From Mycobacterium sp. NBC_00419 (GTDB lineage Bacteria > Actinomycetota > Actinomycetes > Mycobacteriales > Mycobacteriaceae): 64,000 nucleotides of DNA. Below the pieces are notes generated by a model. The model made no database searches and had not been told where the DNA came from. It was given only the letters and a program-made list of their open reading frames with translations. Location of the stretch: positions 3,472,001 through 3,536,000 of the forward strand of contig NZ_CP107931.1 in assembly GCF_036023875.1 (NCBI RefSeq). The letters are read 5' to 3'. Below, piece by piece: positions 1 to 8,957 of this stretch (positions are counted from its first letter, which is position 1; each line of letters begins with the position of its first letter). The translations under genes were made by a program, and so were the position numbers.

Positions 1-887
1 AGCTTGAGGTCGTACTCACGCACCGCGCGCCACCCCGCCAGCAGCATGGTGGCCAGGCCCAGGGTGATGACGGTCGGACGCCAGCCGGGGGAGTCGGCGA
101 AGCCGGGGTTGAGCCGGGCGATCAGGTAGACACCCGCCTTGACCATGGCCGCCGCGTGCAGGTAGGCGCTGACGGGGGTGGGCGCGGCCATCGCGCCGGG
201 TAGCCAGAAGTGGAAGGGCACCAGCGCCGACTTCGATACCGCGCCGACGAGCACCAATACGACGCCGACCCCGACGGCAACCCCGTGCGGTGGTGCGGCC
301 ACCAGTTCTGACAGCAGGTAGGTCCCGGAGTAATGGCCGAGGATGATGATGCCGGCCAACATCGCCAGACCGCCCGCGGTGGTGACGAGCAGGGCCTGCA
401 TGGCGGCGCGGCGGCTGGTGGCCCGCTCCGCGTAGTGCCCGACGAGCAGGAACGACAACACCGTCGTCAGCTCCCAGAAGGTGTAGAGCAGCAGCATGTT
501 GTCGGCGACGACCAGGCCGAACATCGCGCCGGAGAACGCCACGAGTTCGGCGGCGAAGCTGGGCAGCCGGTTCTCGGTGTGGCCGTCGCGGTGATGGAAG
601 TACTCCGCGCAGTAGAACAGCACCAGGGCGCCGATGCCGAGCACGAGCACGCTCATGACCGCTGAGAGTGTGTCGAAGCGCAGCGTGATGTTCATCGACA
701 GTTCGGGCACCCAGGGCACATCGACGCTCGGGGCGGGCCGGCCCGGCTGCGGCCAGTTCGTCGCCACCCAGATCAGCGATGCGGCGGGAACCAGTGCCAG
801 CGGATAGAACGCCTGCCGTCCCCAGCGGCGCACGAGAACCGGCGCCAGGACGGCGGCGATCGCGTGCGCGAGCAGGATGACGAGCAT
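1..887 (-). CDS. mnhA: Na+/H+ antiporter subunit A (Mrp/Mnh complex), N-terminal part
   Basis: Translating the minus strand from the ATG at 887 gives about 295 residues of a polytopic membrane protein related to NADH dehydrogenase subunits 5/4 (the proton-conducting transporter family). Conserved stretches are visible: TFWELTTVLSFLLVGHY, SKSALVPFHFWLPGAMAAPT and AYLHAAAMVKAGVYL, the last two being the channel helices with the essential lysines. Mrp complexes exchange cytoplasmic Na+ or K+ for protons. The start region (MLVILLAHAIAAVL) resembles the usual N-terminus of MrpA. The gene runs off the left edge, so the C-terminal part and downstream mrp genes are not seen. A formate-hydrogenlyase or Nuo-type paralogue is the main alternative. 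Confidence 0.85.
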   Translation of the reverse strand, partial: MLVILLAHAIAAVLAPVLVRRWGRQAFYPLALVPAASLIWVATNWPQPGRPAPSVDVPWVPELSMNITLRFDTLSAVMSVLVLGIGALVLFYCAEYFHHRDGHTENRLPSFAAELVAFSGAMFGLVVADNMLLLYTFWELTTVLSFLLVGHYAERATSRRAAMQALLVTTAGGLAMLAGIIILGHYSGTYLLSELVAAPPHGVAVGVGVVLVLVGAVSKSALVPFHFWLPGAMAAPTPVSAYLHAAAMVKAGVYLIARLNPGFADSPGWRPTVITLGLATMLLAGWRAVREYDLK

Positions 888-1103
888 GGCACTCCGGTCT
901 GTAGGGCGCGCGGCGCGTCGTGATCTATTCCACGCGCCAGCGCGTCGGTGATCTACCGGTCGGTCGGGGTGTCAGCCAAGGTTTTCGGCTAGGTCTTGCC
1001 AGCTAGTCTACGTTGTTGAGCCGGCCGGACGAATCCCGCCCGGAGAGCCCCTGCCGTCAGGTGTTCGGTATCGACGCTGAATCAGACTGCGCAGCAATCT
1101 TTC

Positions 1104-1532
1104 TCAGCGGCAGTAGGTCCGGACCGGAAGGGCGTGGCCGACGACGCCGACGGCCCCGCCGAGGATCGGCCAGATCGGCCAGAAGTACCAGGCACCCGCG
1201 GTCAGCGCGACGGCGAGCCAGACGGTCAGCACAATCATGACCATGGCCGCATAGGCGCCCAGGTGCAGCCGCACCGAGGTGCGTGCGGCGCTCTTGCGGG
1301 CTGTGATCCGACGCGGGTCGGTGCGGCGCAGATGGGCCACCGGCAGGTCGGCGACGATGCGGCGCAGGTCGTCGGTGGTCTGTGCGGCGAATGCCGCCTG
1401 GACGCGGGTCTCATACTCGGCGAGGTCCATATATCCCTGGGCGAGGGCCTGGGACAGCAGGTCAGCGGTGGCGGTGCGGTCGTGGTCTCCGACGCGGGCT
1501 GTGGTGGTGTTCATACCGTCCAACTTTGACAT
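1104..1532 (-). CDS. DUF1707 domain membrane protein
   Basis: 142 residues. The N-terminal half is a DUF1707 domain: RVGDHDRTATADLLSQA, then QGYMDLAEYETRVQAA, then a DLPVAHL ending, the family's typical order. After a basic linker (RRITARKSAARTS) come two hydrophobic segments at about residues 92-112 and 116-135, so the DUF1707 domain is probably cytoplasmic on a small membrane anchor. Its function is unknown; DUF1707 is common in actinobacteria and is sometimes tied to cell-envelope genes. The start may be the internal ATG at 1514 (MNTTTARVGD). It is divergent from the next gene with a very short gap. Confidence 0.8.
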   Translation of the reverse strand: MSKLDGMNTTTARVGDHDRTATADLLSQALAQGYMDLAEYETRVQAAFAAQTTDDLRRIVADLPVAHLRRTDPRRITARKSAARTSVRLHLGAYAAMVMIVLTVWLAVALTAGAWYFWPIWPILGGAVGVVGHALPVRTYCR

Positions 1533-1550
1533 GTCACTATAGGACTGTCA

Positions 1551-2018
1551 ATGGTTGTGTTGAATGATCGGGTGTCCGAACAACAAGTGGTCAGTGCCAG
1601 CAGTGAGATCGCCGCGCCCGCTGCGGCGATCTTCGACCTCATCGCCGATCCCGCGCGACAGCCGGAATGGGACGGCAACGACAACCTCGGCCATGCCCCG
1701 GCGGGCCAGCGCGTCCGCTCGGCCGGCGCCGTCTTCACCATGACGCTCAACCACGGCGCGGTCCGGGAGAACCACGTGGTCGAGTTCGAGGAGGGGCGGC
1801 TGATCGCCTGGCAGCCCTCCCAGCAGGGGACGCCGCCGCCCGGTCACCTGTGGCGCTGGGAACTGCGCCCGGTCGACCAGGAGCGCACCCTGGTCACCCA
1901 CACCTACGACTGGACCCGGCTGACCGATCCCGCGCGGCTCGAGCGCGCCCGCAACACCACGGCCGAGAACCTCCGCGCCTCGATCGACCGACTGGCAGGC
2001 ATCGCCGAAGGCGCCTGA
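1551..2018 (+). CDS. SRPBCC family (polyketide cyclase/dehydrase-like) protein
   Basis: 155 residues with the SRPBCC (START-like) pattern: a first strand SEQQVVSASSEI, helix APAAAIFDLIADPARQPEWDG, central strands, and a C-terminal helix ARNTTAENLRASIDRLAGIA. This fold binds hydrophobic ligands, but no substrate can be read from sequence. A GTG at 1572 (VSEQQVV) would match the common family start better than the ATG at 1551. The ATG lies seven bases after a TATAGG hexamer (1538-1543), so a leaderless transcript beginning at the ATG is possible. It is a single gene, convergent with the ATPase at 2100. Confidence 0.8.
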   Translation: MVVLNDRVSEQQVVSASSEIAAPAAAIFDLIADPARQPEWDGNDNLGHAPAGQRVRSAGAVFTMTLNHGAVRENHVVEFEEGRLIAWQPSQQGTPPPGHLWRWELRPVDQERTLVTHTYDWTRLTDPARLERARNTTAENLRASIDRLAGIAEGA

Positions 2019-2099
2019 GGAGCTCGCCGGCAGCGAGTGTGCGGTGTCATCCGCGACACGCCGCCCCGGGCGTATCAGGGTTCACACTCGGCAGCGGAA

Positions 2100-4310
2100 C
2101 TAGTGCCCGGCGGCGAACTCCCGCAGGGACTCGACCTGTGCGGGATCCAGTGAGGGGCGCACGTTCTCGCGGGCTTTGGCCACATCGGCGGCGGTGACGT
2201 CGGCGGCGTCGATGGAGCGGCGCATCGCGGTCAGAGCCGCCTCGCGCAGCAGGGCCACACAGTCGGCGGCGCTGTAGCCGTCGAGTTCGCCTGCCAGCGC
2301 TTCGAGGTCGACCTCTGCGGCCAGCGGTACCGACTTTCCGGCGGTGCGCAGAATCTCCTTGCGGGCCTCGGCATCCGGCGGCTCGACGAAGACCAGCTTC
2401 TCGAGTCGGCCCGGACGCAGCAGCGCGGGGTCGATCAGGTCTGGACGGTTGGTGGCGCCGAGCACCACGACATCGCGCAGCGGCTCGATACCGTCGAGCT
2501 CGGTCAGCAGCGCGGCCACCACCCGGTCGGTCACCCCGGAATCGAAACTCTGCCCACGCCGCGGGGCCAGCGCGTCGATCTCGTCGAGGAACACCAGCGA
2601 CGGCGCGGAATCCCTTGCCCGCCGGAACAGTTCGCGGACCGCCTTCTCCGAGGAGCCGACCCACTTGTCCATCAGTTCGGCACCCTTGACAGCGTGCACG
2701 CTGAGCCGTCCGGAGCTGGCCAGCGCCCGCACCACATACGTCTTGCCGCAGCCGGGCGGGCCGTAGAGCAGAACACCCTTCGGCGGTTCGACTCCGAGGC
2801 GGGCGAAGGTGTCCGGATGTTGCAGTGGCCAGAGCACGGCTTCGGTCAGCGCCTGCTTGGTGGCGACCATGTCGCCGACGTCCTCGAGGGTCACCGAGCC
2901 GACGGACACCTCTTCGGTCGCCGAGCGCGACAGCGGCCGGATGACGCTCAGTGCTCCCTTGAGGTCGTCCTGGATCAGTGCGGGTGGCTTGCCGTCCTCG
3001 CTGGCTCGCGCGGCTGCCCGCAGTGCAGCCTCGCGGACCAGTGCCGCCAGGTCGGCTCGCACGAATCCCGGTGTGCGATCGGCGATTTCGTCGAGATTGA
3101 GCTCCTCGGCGGGGACGTCGCGCAGCAGTACCTCCAGCAGTGCCTTGCGGGTCGCTCCGTCGGGCAGGCTCAGGCCCAGTTCCCGGTCGCACAGGTCCGG
3201 GGCGCGCAGCCGCGGATCCAGTGCGTCGGGCTGCTGGGAGGTCGCCACCAGAGCCACCCCGGGGGCGGCCACTGCCTTGCGCAGCTCGGAAAGAACCATC
3301 GTCGCGACCGGTTCGGGCGGGGTGGGCAGCAGCGCGTCGATATCGCTGACCAGCAGGACGCCGCCGCCGTCGCACACCGTGGCCACCGCCTCGGCGACGG
3401 CCCGCTGCCGATCTTGGGCGGCCAGTGCCCCGGTGTCGGGGCCGTCGAGTTCGACCAGCCGCCGACCCGCGCACACCGCCCGCACCAGGGTCGCCTTGCC
3501 GACACCGGCGGGCCCGGTGATCAGCACGCCCAGATTCGGTTTGGCGCCAAGCTTTTCCAGCAGGGCCGGCTCGTCGAGTGCGAGCTTGAGCCATTCGGTG
3601 AGCCGGCCGGCCTGCACATGCTGACCCTTGAGGTCGTCCATCGAAACCGGCGGCGCCTCCGGCCACACCATCGGCGGGCTCACCGCGGCACCGTGGCCCA
3701 CCGGTGCCGGACCCGGCGTCACCCCGTCGCCCCATGTCACCGACGAATTAGGTTGCACGCTCACCGGTCCGGCGGGATCGGTGCCGGTGACGGTCAGCAG
3801 CTCGGAGGTCCAGGTGATCCCCACCGAGGACGCCAGCGCCGAACTGGCCCCCGACGTCGAGGTGCCGGGGCCCAGGTCGCGGGGCAGCAGCGACACGGTG
3901 TCACCGACCGTCATGACCTTGCCCAGCAGCGCTTGCCGGAGCGTCGCCGAGGACACCGACTGGGTGGCCAGCGTCGAGCCCCGCAACGTCACCGACCGCG
4001 CCCCGTACACCGTCACCGCAGAGACCAGCACCGTGGTGTTCTCGCGCAGGCCCGCGTTGGACAGCGTGACGTCGTCGAGAAGAGCGGTCCCGGCAGGGGT
4101 GTCCGGTGAGGCGACGCCGGCGACTGCGGCGGTGGTGCGAGAACCCGTCAGCGACACCGCATCCCATTCCCGGATGCCCAGGGCGGCGATGGCCTCCGGA
4201 TGCAGCCGCACCACGCCGCGGCGGGAATCCAGTGCCGAGGTGTTCAGCCGCGCTGTCAGAGCCAGGCTGGAAGCCGGCGGTGGCGGGCCGGCGACGTCGA
4301 GGGATGACAC
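2100..4310 (-). CDS. CDC48/VCP-like double AAA+ ATPase (Rv0435c-like)
   Basis: 736 residues from a GTG start at 4310. An N-terminal double-psi barrel-like region (1-150) is followed by two AAA+ modules, the layout of archaeal VAT and eukaryotic CDC48, which unfold or remodel proteins. The second module is canonical: Walker A GPPGCGKT at 517-524, Walker B DEID at 576-579, and pore and arginine-finger regions. The first is degenerate: GPAGVGKAT at 266-274 and SDID at 322-325 in place of DEID. The open frame continues upstream to 5210, but that part is a shadow of pssA. The gene is last in a minus-strand cluster, 5 bp after pssA, the same order as Rv0435c-Rv0437c. Confidence 0.9.
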   Translation of the reverse strand: MSSLDVAGPPPPASSLALTARLNTSALDSRRGVVRLHPEAIAALGIREWDAVSLTGSRTTAAVAGVASPDTPAGTALLDDVTLSNAGLRENTTVLVSAVTVYGARSVTLRGSTLATQSVSSATLRQALLGKVMTVGDTVSLLPRDLGPGTSTSGASSALASSVGITWTSELLTVTGTDPAGPVSVQPNSSVTWGDGVTPGPAPVGHGAAVSPPMVWPEAPPVSMDDLKGQHVQAGRLTEWLKLALDEPALLEKLGAKPNLGVLITGPAGVGKATLVRAVCAGRRLVELDGPDTGALAAQDRQRAVAEAVATVCDGGGVLLVSDIDALLPTPPEPVATMVLSELRKAVAAPGVALVATSQQPDALDPRLRAPDLCDRELGLSLPDGATRKALLEVLLRDVPAEELNLDEIADRTPGFVRADLAALVREAALRAAARASEDGKPPALIQDDLKGALSVIRPLSRSATEEVSVGSVTLEDVGDMVATKQALTEAVLWPLQHPDTFARLGVEPPKGVLLYGPPGCGKTYVVRALASSGRLSVHAVKGAELMDKWVGSSEKAVRELFRRARDSAPSLVFLDEIDALAPRRGQSFDSGVTDRVVAALLTELDGIEPLRDVVVLGATNRPDLIDPALLRPGRLEKLVFVEPPDAEARKEILRTAGKSVPLAAEVDLEALAGELDGYSAADCVALLREAALTAMRRSIDAADVTAADVAKARENVRPSLDPAQVESLREFAAGH

Positions 4311-4315
4311 CGGGT

Positions 4316-5173
4316 TCAGCCTCCTGGCTTGCGCAGGCCGAGCCGGCTGACGGATCGGCGGCGGTTGGGATGCTCGGCGCGACGAATGGCCCGCCGCGCC
4401 GCGCGCCGTTGGCCGGGTTTGGCATCCCAGGTCTCCGGACGCGCGGCCACCCAGCGCTGGCTGTACACGGTGAACGGAATGACGAACAGGTACCCGACGA
4501 TGATCAGCAGGACCAGTACGTAGGGGAATAACAGCAGTCCGGCGGCGACGGCCGCCACCAGCCCCAGCAGGATCGGCGCGGCATTGGCCGGCACCGACAC
4601 GGACTTGAGCGCCAGGGTAGGCACGCGGCTCACCAGCAGGATCGAGTTTGCCGCCAGCCACGCGCAGAGGAACCATGTCGAGGTCCACCACCCGTGGCCG
4701 AACTGCAGCATCGCGGCGAGCGGGCCGATCGCGCCCACCGCACCACACGGCGCCGGCATGCCGACGAAGTACTCCCTGGTGTAGGCCGGGCGGGTGTCGT
4801 CGTCGAGAAGTGCATTGAATCGCGCCAGCCGCAGCACCACGCAGACCGCGTAGAGCAATACGAAGATCCAGCCGATGGGCGAGGTCGGAAGCAGCGTCAC
4901 GTAGATGACCAGTGCCGGAGCGACACCGAAGTTGACCGCATCGGCCAGCGAATCGATCTCGGCGCCCATCGGGGACTGCGCCTGCAGAGCCCGGGCGATG
5001 CCACCGTCGATGCCGTCGAGCACGGCGGCAGCGCCGATCAGTGCGAGCGCGACGTGCGGGCGCCCGTCGAGGGCGAACTTGATCGACGTCAGACCGGCGC
5101 AGATGGCCAGCACGGTGGTCGCGCTGGGCAGGATGCGCAGCCCCCGGCGGGAGCGGATGCGCGGCGTGATCAC
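4316..5173 (-). CDS. pssA: CDP-diacylglycerol--serine O-phosphatidyltransferase
   Basis: 285 residues from a GTG start that overlaps the psd stop by four bases (GTGA). It carries the full CDP-alcohol phosphatidyltransferase signature: D53, D56-G57, A60-R61, G70, D74 and D78, with the metal-binding aspartates intact. Several transmembrane helices follow, then a basic C-terminal tail (residues ~245-285, rich in Arg). It makes phosphatidylserine from CDP-diacylglycerol and serine at the inner membrane, feeding the adjacent decarboxylase to give phosphatidylethanolamine. Length and neighbours match Rv0436c. Longer upstream starts are rejected because they read through psd in another frame. Confidence 0.96.
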   Translation of the reverse strand: MITPRIRSRRGLRILPSATTVLAICAGLTSIKFALDGRPHVALALIGAAAVLDGIDGGIARALQAQSPMGAEIDSLADAVNFGVAPALVIYVTLLPTSPIGWIFVLLYAVCVVLRLARFNALLDDDTRPAYTREYFVGMPAPCGAVGAIGPLAAMLQFGHGWWTSTWFLCAWLAANSILLVSRVPTLALKSVSVPANAAPILLGLVAAVAAGLLLFPYVLVLLIIVGYLFVIPFTVYSQRWVAARPETWDAKPGQRRAARRAIRRAEHPNRRRSVSRLGLRKPGG

Positions 5174-5883
5174 GGCAGCTGCGCCAGTACCGTCTCGCCG
5201 GCCAGCGCACGCTGGCCCGGCTCGACCAGTATCTGCGATCCGGCGGGGAAGTAGGTGTCCAGGCGGGAGCCGAACCGGATCAGCCCGTAGGTGTCGCCGA
5301 TGGCCACCTTGTCTCCGGGGTGGATGTCGCACACGATGCGGCGCGCCACCAGTCCGGCGATCTGTACGACCACCACATCCCGTCCTTCCGGCGTGCGGAT
5401 CAGCACGCTGTTGCGTTCATTGTCCTCACTGGCGGCGGCCAGGTCGGCGGAATGGAATCTGCCGGGCCGGTACTGCACGTCGATGACCTCGCCGCCGACG
5501 GGTGTGCGCTGGACGTGGGCGTCCAGCAGGGACAAGAAGATGCTCACGCGGGGGACCGGGCCGGCAGGAAGGCCCAGCTCGGCCGGCGGCTCGGCCTCCT
5601 CAACCAGGCAGATCAGGCCGTCGGCGGGGGCGACGACCACACCGGCACGGCTCGGTGGCAGCCGTGGTGGGTGACGGAAGAACCCGGCGTTGGCCGCCGC
5701 GGCTGCCAGGCCCGCCCGGCGCACCCAGCGGTTCTTGCGGCCCAGCGCCGCCACGGCCAGTCCGGCCGAGATGAAGGGCAGGCCGGCGGGGTGAACCGGT
5801 GGAACCGAGGAACGCACCAGCGCGACCAGCCGCTGCGGGCCGGACTTCATGGTGTCGTCCGCTGTGCGGGGGCGTCTGGCCAT
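5170..5883 (-). CDS. psd: Phosphatidylserine decarboxylase proenzyme
   Basis: 237 residues. The self-cleavage site is visible as RFGSRLD, with G205-S206 as the bond that is split to make the pyruvoyl cofactor. Family blocks [19 protein letters not shown] and [10 protein letters not shown] are also present. This is the short archaeal/actinobacterial type of Psd with an N-terminal hydrophobic segment (about residues 37-65). It converts phosphatidylserine to phosphatidylethanolamine. The four-base overlap with pssA indicates translational coupling of the two steps. Confidence 0.95.
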   Translation of the reverse strand: MARRPRTADDTMKSGPQRLVALVRSSVPPVHPAGLPFISAGLAVAALGRKNRWVRRAGLAAAAANAGFFRHPPRLPPSRAGVVVAPADGLICLVEEAEPPAELGLPAGPVPRVSIFLSLLDAHVQRTPVGGEVIDVQYRPGRFHSADLAAASEDNERNSVLIRTPEGRDVVVVQIAGLVARRIVCDIHPGDKVAIGDTYGLIRFGSRLDTYFPAGSQILVEPGQRALAGETVLAQLP

Positions 5884-5919
5884 CGGCGTGATTCTACTGA
5901 TGCGACAGCAGGTCCGGAT

Positions 5920-7152
5920 CTAGGTGAGGTCCCACAGCTGGACCTGGTCGCCGGCGGCCATCTCGGTGACGTCCTCGGCGATCTCCAGCAGGCAGTTGGC
6001 CGAGGCCAGCCAGCGCAGGTGATGCGAGGCCGGCGGACCGTAGGTGGTGACCGTGCCCGTCGCCGCGTCGTACACGCCGCGGCGGAACTGCCGCTTGCCC
6101 TTTGGTGAGTTCAACCCTTCGGTCAGCACGGCGCTGCGCCGCGGGCGGTGCGGATCGGGCAGGCCCATGGCCGCGCGCAGTGCGGGCCGGACGAATACCT
6201 CGAAGGACACCAGCGCGCTCACCGGATTGCCCGGCAGCGTGATGATCGGGGTGCCGTTGATAAGGCCCGCGCCCTGCGGCATGCCGGGCTGCATCGCGAC
6301 CTTGACGAACTCGACCGCGCTGGGCCGGCGACCGTCGGCAGCCCCACCCCCGAAGGCGTCCTTGACCACTTCGTAGGCGCCGGCGCTGACCCCACCGGAG
6401 GTGATGATCAGATCGACCTGGCCGGCCGGGTCATTCAGATAGCCCTCCAGCACGGCGCTGAACTGGACGACGTCGTCGCTGGAGGTCGGGTTGGCCACCA
6501 CCTCGCCGCCCGCCTCGCGCACCGCGGCGGCCAGCATGATGGCGTTGGACTCGTAGATCTGGCCGGGCTTGAGGTCTGTGCCCGCCGACACCAGTTCCGA
6601 GCCTGTCGACATCACCAGCACCCGCTGGCGCGGCACTACCGTCAGGCTGCCCAGGCCCAGGGCGGCAGCCAGTCCCAGTGCGGCCGGGGTGACCAGGTGC
6701 CCGGAGTGCAGCACCGTCGTCCCGGCGGCCACGTCCTCGCCGGCGCGCCGGATGTACTGCCCTTCCCTGGCTGCCGACCGGATCTCGACCGTCTCGGTTC
6801 CGCCGTCGGTCAGTTCCACCGCGACGACGCCCGTCGCACCGGCAGGCAGCGGAGCGCCGGTCATGATGCGGTGGGCGGTACCCGGCGCCAAGGTCAGCGG
6901 GTCGGTGCGGCCGGCCGGAATGTCCTCGGCGACAGGAAGTCTCACCGGATGCTCGGCGTCGGCGCCCGCGACGTCCTCGGCGCGCACGGCGTAGCCATCC
7001 ATCGCGGAGTTGTCGAATACCGGCAACGACAGCGGGGCCGCGACATCGCCGGCGAGCACCCGTCCCTCGGCCTCGGCCAGCCCAACGGTCGCCGGCGGCG
7101 CGGCCGTGATCAGGTCGGCGACGACGCGCTGATGTTCTTCGACGGTGCGCAT
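5920..7152 (-). CDS. moeA: Molybdopterin molybdenumtransferase MoeA
   Basis: 410 residues starting at the ATG at 7152, which overlaps the stop of the upstream SDR by one base (TGATG). Signature blocks: DNSAMDGYAVRAEDV near the N-terminus, HRIMTGAPLPAGATGVV, STGSELVSAGTDLKPGQIYESN, SGGVSAGAYEVVKD and LPGNPVSALVSFEVFVRP. MoeA inserts molybdate into adenylylated molybdopterin to complete the molybdenum cofactor. Context matches Rv0438c (moeA2), one of several moeA copies usual in mycobacteria. An upstream start at 7197 would overlap the SDR coding sequence and is less likely. Confidence 0.95.
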   Translation of the reverse strand: MRTVEEHQRVVADLITAAPPATVGLAEAEGRVLAGDVAAPLSLPVFDNSAMDGYAVRAEDVAGADAEHPVRLPVAEDIPAGRTDPLTLAPGTAHRIMTGAPLPAGATGVVAVELTDGGTETVEIRSAAREGQYIRRAGEDVAAGTTVLHSGHLVTPAALGLAAALGLGSLTVVPRQRVLVMSTGSELVSAGTDLKPGQIYESNAIMLAAAVREAGGEVVANPTSSDDVVQFSAVLEGYLNDPAGQVDLIITSGGVSAGAYEVVKDAFGGGAADGRRPSAVEFVKVAMQPGMPQGAGLINGTPIITLPGNPVSALVSFEVFVRPALRAAMGLPDPHRPRRSAVLTEGLNSPKGKRQFRRGVYDAATGTVTTYGPPASHHLRWLASANCLLEIAEDVTEMAAGDQVQLWDLT

Positions 7153-8072
7153 CAGATCGGGAACCTCACGTCGGTGAGCTCTTCGGACACCGTCCACAGC
7201 TGCCGCTGTAGATCGACGTCGTGCGAGCGGGAACTGGACTGGACGACGACGGGATGGCCACGGCGCTCCCCGGTGCCGTCGGGGCCGTAGTACTGGCCAC
7301 CGCTGACACCGGGATCGGTGGCAGCGCGCAGCAGCACCAGTGCGCCCATCGTGGCGCTCTGCAGGATCAGCGGGCCCACCAGCCGGGTGGCCGGTTGCAG
7401 GATTGCGGGAAGGTTGCGGCCCAGCTCGGTGAACGACACCCCGGGGTGCGCCGCCACGGCGATCGTCTCGGAACCGGCGTTCTCGAGCCGGCGCTGCAGC
7501 TCGTAGGTGAACAGCAGATTGGACAGCTTCGACCGGGCGTAGGCGGCGATGCGGTTATAGCGGCGGTCCAAACCCAAGTCGTCGAAGTCGATCTCGGCCA
7601 GAGTGCCGTGGGCGAGGCTTGACACGGTCACCACGCGGGAGGCCGGGGCCGCCAGCACGTTCTCGAGCAGCAGCCCCGTCAACGCGAAGTGGCCCAGATG
7701 GTTGGTGCCGAACTGCAGCTCGAAGCCGTCCTTGGTGGTCTGCTTCGACGTCCACGCCACACCGGCGTTGTTGATCAGCATGTCGATTCGCGGATAGTCC
7801 GATCGCAGCGCCTGCGCCGCGCCGCGAATCGATTCCAGCGACGTCAGATCAAGCTCCTGCACAGCGACGTCGGCATCAGGGCTTGCCGCCAGAATCTGTG
7901 CTCTGGCCGCCCGTCCCTTGTCGAGATTGCGCACCGCCATGACGACCTTGGCGCCGCGGTCGGCGAGCACTGCTGCGGTCTGGTAGCCGATACCGGTGTT
8001 GGATCCGGTGATCACCGCGACGCGCCCGTTCTGGTCGGGGACGTCGGCCGCGGTCCATCTGCTGCCGCTCAT
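7152..8072 (-). CDS. Short-chain dehydrogenase/reductase, retinol dehydrogenase-like (Rv0439c-like)
   Basis: 306 residues, classical-type SDR. Cofactor motif TGSNTGIG at 22-29, a basic residue after beta-2 (AVRNLDKG) suggesting NADP(H), NNAG at 101-104, Ser in VSS (~151) and catalytic Tyr178-Lys182 (YARSK). Block FELQFGTNHLGHFALTGLLL is typical of the retinol dehydrogenase-like group. The substrate is unknown. It is the first gene of the minus-strand cluster and is coupled to moeA by a one-base overlap. A clear paralogue lies at 11245-12144. Confidence 0.9.
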   Translation of the reverse strand: MSGSRWTAADVPDQNGRVAVITGSNTGIGYQTAAVLADRGAKVVMAVRNLDKGRAARAQILAASPDADVAVQELDLTSLESIRGAAQALRSDYPRIDMLINNAGVAWTSKQTTKDGFELQFGTNHLGHFALTGLLLENVLAAPASRVVTVSSLAHGTLAEIDFDDLGLDRRYNRIAAYARSKLSNLLFTYELQRRLENAGSETIAVAAHPGVSFTELGRNLPAILQPATRLVGPLILQSATMGALVLLRAATDPGVSGGQYYGPDGTGERRGHPVVVQSSSRSHDVDLQRQLWTVSEELTDVRFPI

Positions 8073-8131
8073 GTGTCAGACGATACGTCGGCCCAACTTG
8101 CATACAAGCCGGGGCCGTTTACTGTCGCGGT

Positions 8132-8947
8132 ATGGCTATCGGTGGTGTGTTGTTCGACATCGATGGCGTCCTGGTCACATCCTGGGAGCCGATTCCCGGC
8201 GCGGCCGAGGCGCTTCGGGTGCTGGCCGACCACCAGGTCGCGCGGTCGTATCTGACCAACACCACGACGCGCACCCGCCAGCAGATCGCCTCGGCGTTGT
8301 GCACGGCCGGCATGGAGGTTCGGCCCGACGAGGTCATCACCGCCGCGGTGCTCACCGCCGACTTCGTGCGCGCCAATTACCCGGACGCGCGCTGTTTTCT
8401 GGTCAACAACGGCGAGATCACCGATGACATGCCCGGTATCGACATCGTCGACCCGGCCGTCTACGACGACGGCGTCGACCCCGGAACGCCGGACGTCATC
8501 CTGCTCGGCGGGGCCGGACCGGAGTACAGCCACCGCACGCTGTCGCGGGTCTACGAGTGGATGGCCCAGGGGGTGCCGGTGGTGGCCATGCATCGCAGCA
8601 CCGCCTGGAACACCACCGCGGGACTGCGCATCGACACCGGCATGTACCTGATCGGGATGGAACAGACCTCGGGCCGCAAGGCCACCGCGGTCGGCAAGCC
8701 CGCACCGGCCGGTTTCGTGGCCTCGGCGGCGCGCCTCGGGGTGGATCCCGACGAGATGTACATGGTCGGCGACGACCTCAACAACGACGTCCTGGCCGCC
8801 CAGGTGGTCGGCATGACCGGGGTGCTGGTGCGCACCGGAAAATTCCGTCAGGACACGTTAGACCGTTGGGTGGCAGACGAATTCGCCATGCAGCCCAATC
8901 ACGTGCTGGATTCGGTGGCGGACGTTCCGGGGCTACTGGGGCTGTGA
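8132..8947 (+). CDS. HAD-IIA family phosphatase
   Basis: 271 residues. Motif I is FDIDGVL (nucleophile D9, acid/base D11), motif II TNTTTRT, motif III K followed by P in VGKPAPAGF, and motif IV GDDLNND at 213-219. The C2-type cap between motifs II and III places it in HAD-IIA, near the LHPP/HDHD2 and NagD-like phosphatases. The substrate cannot be told. It is convergent with the helicase gene (10-bp gap) and divergent from the SDR at 8072, so it is probably transcribed alone. Confidence 0.88.
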   Translation: MAIGGVLFDIDGVLVTSWEPIPGAAEALRVLADHQVARSYLTNTTTRTRQQIASALCTAGMEVRPDEVITAAVLTADFVRANYPDARCFLVNNGEITDDMPGIDIVDPAVYDDGVDPGTPDVILLGGAGPEYSHRTLSRVYEWMAQGVPVVAMHRSTAWNTTAGLRIDTGMYLIGMEQTSGRKATAVGKPAPAGFVASAARLGVDPDEMYMVGDDLNNDVLAAQVVGMTGVLVRTGKFRQDTLDRWVADEFAMQPNHVLDSVADVPGLLGL

Positions 8948-8957
8948 GCCCGATCCG

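Noticed and set aside
4311..5210. Continuation of the CDC48-like frame upstream to give a 1036-residue protein
   Set aside because: The extra residues are Arg/Ala-rich shadow translation of pssA, which has a complete catalytic signature on the same strand in another frame; the GTG at 4310 gives the family length.
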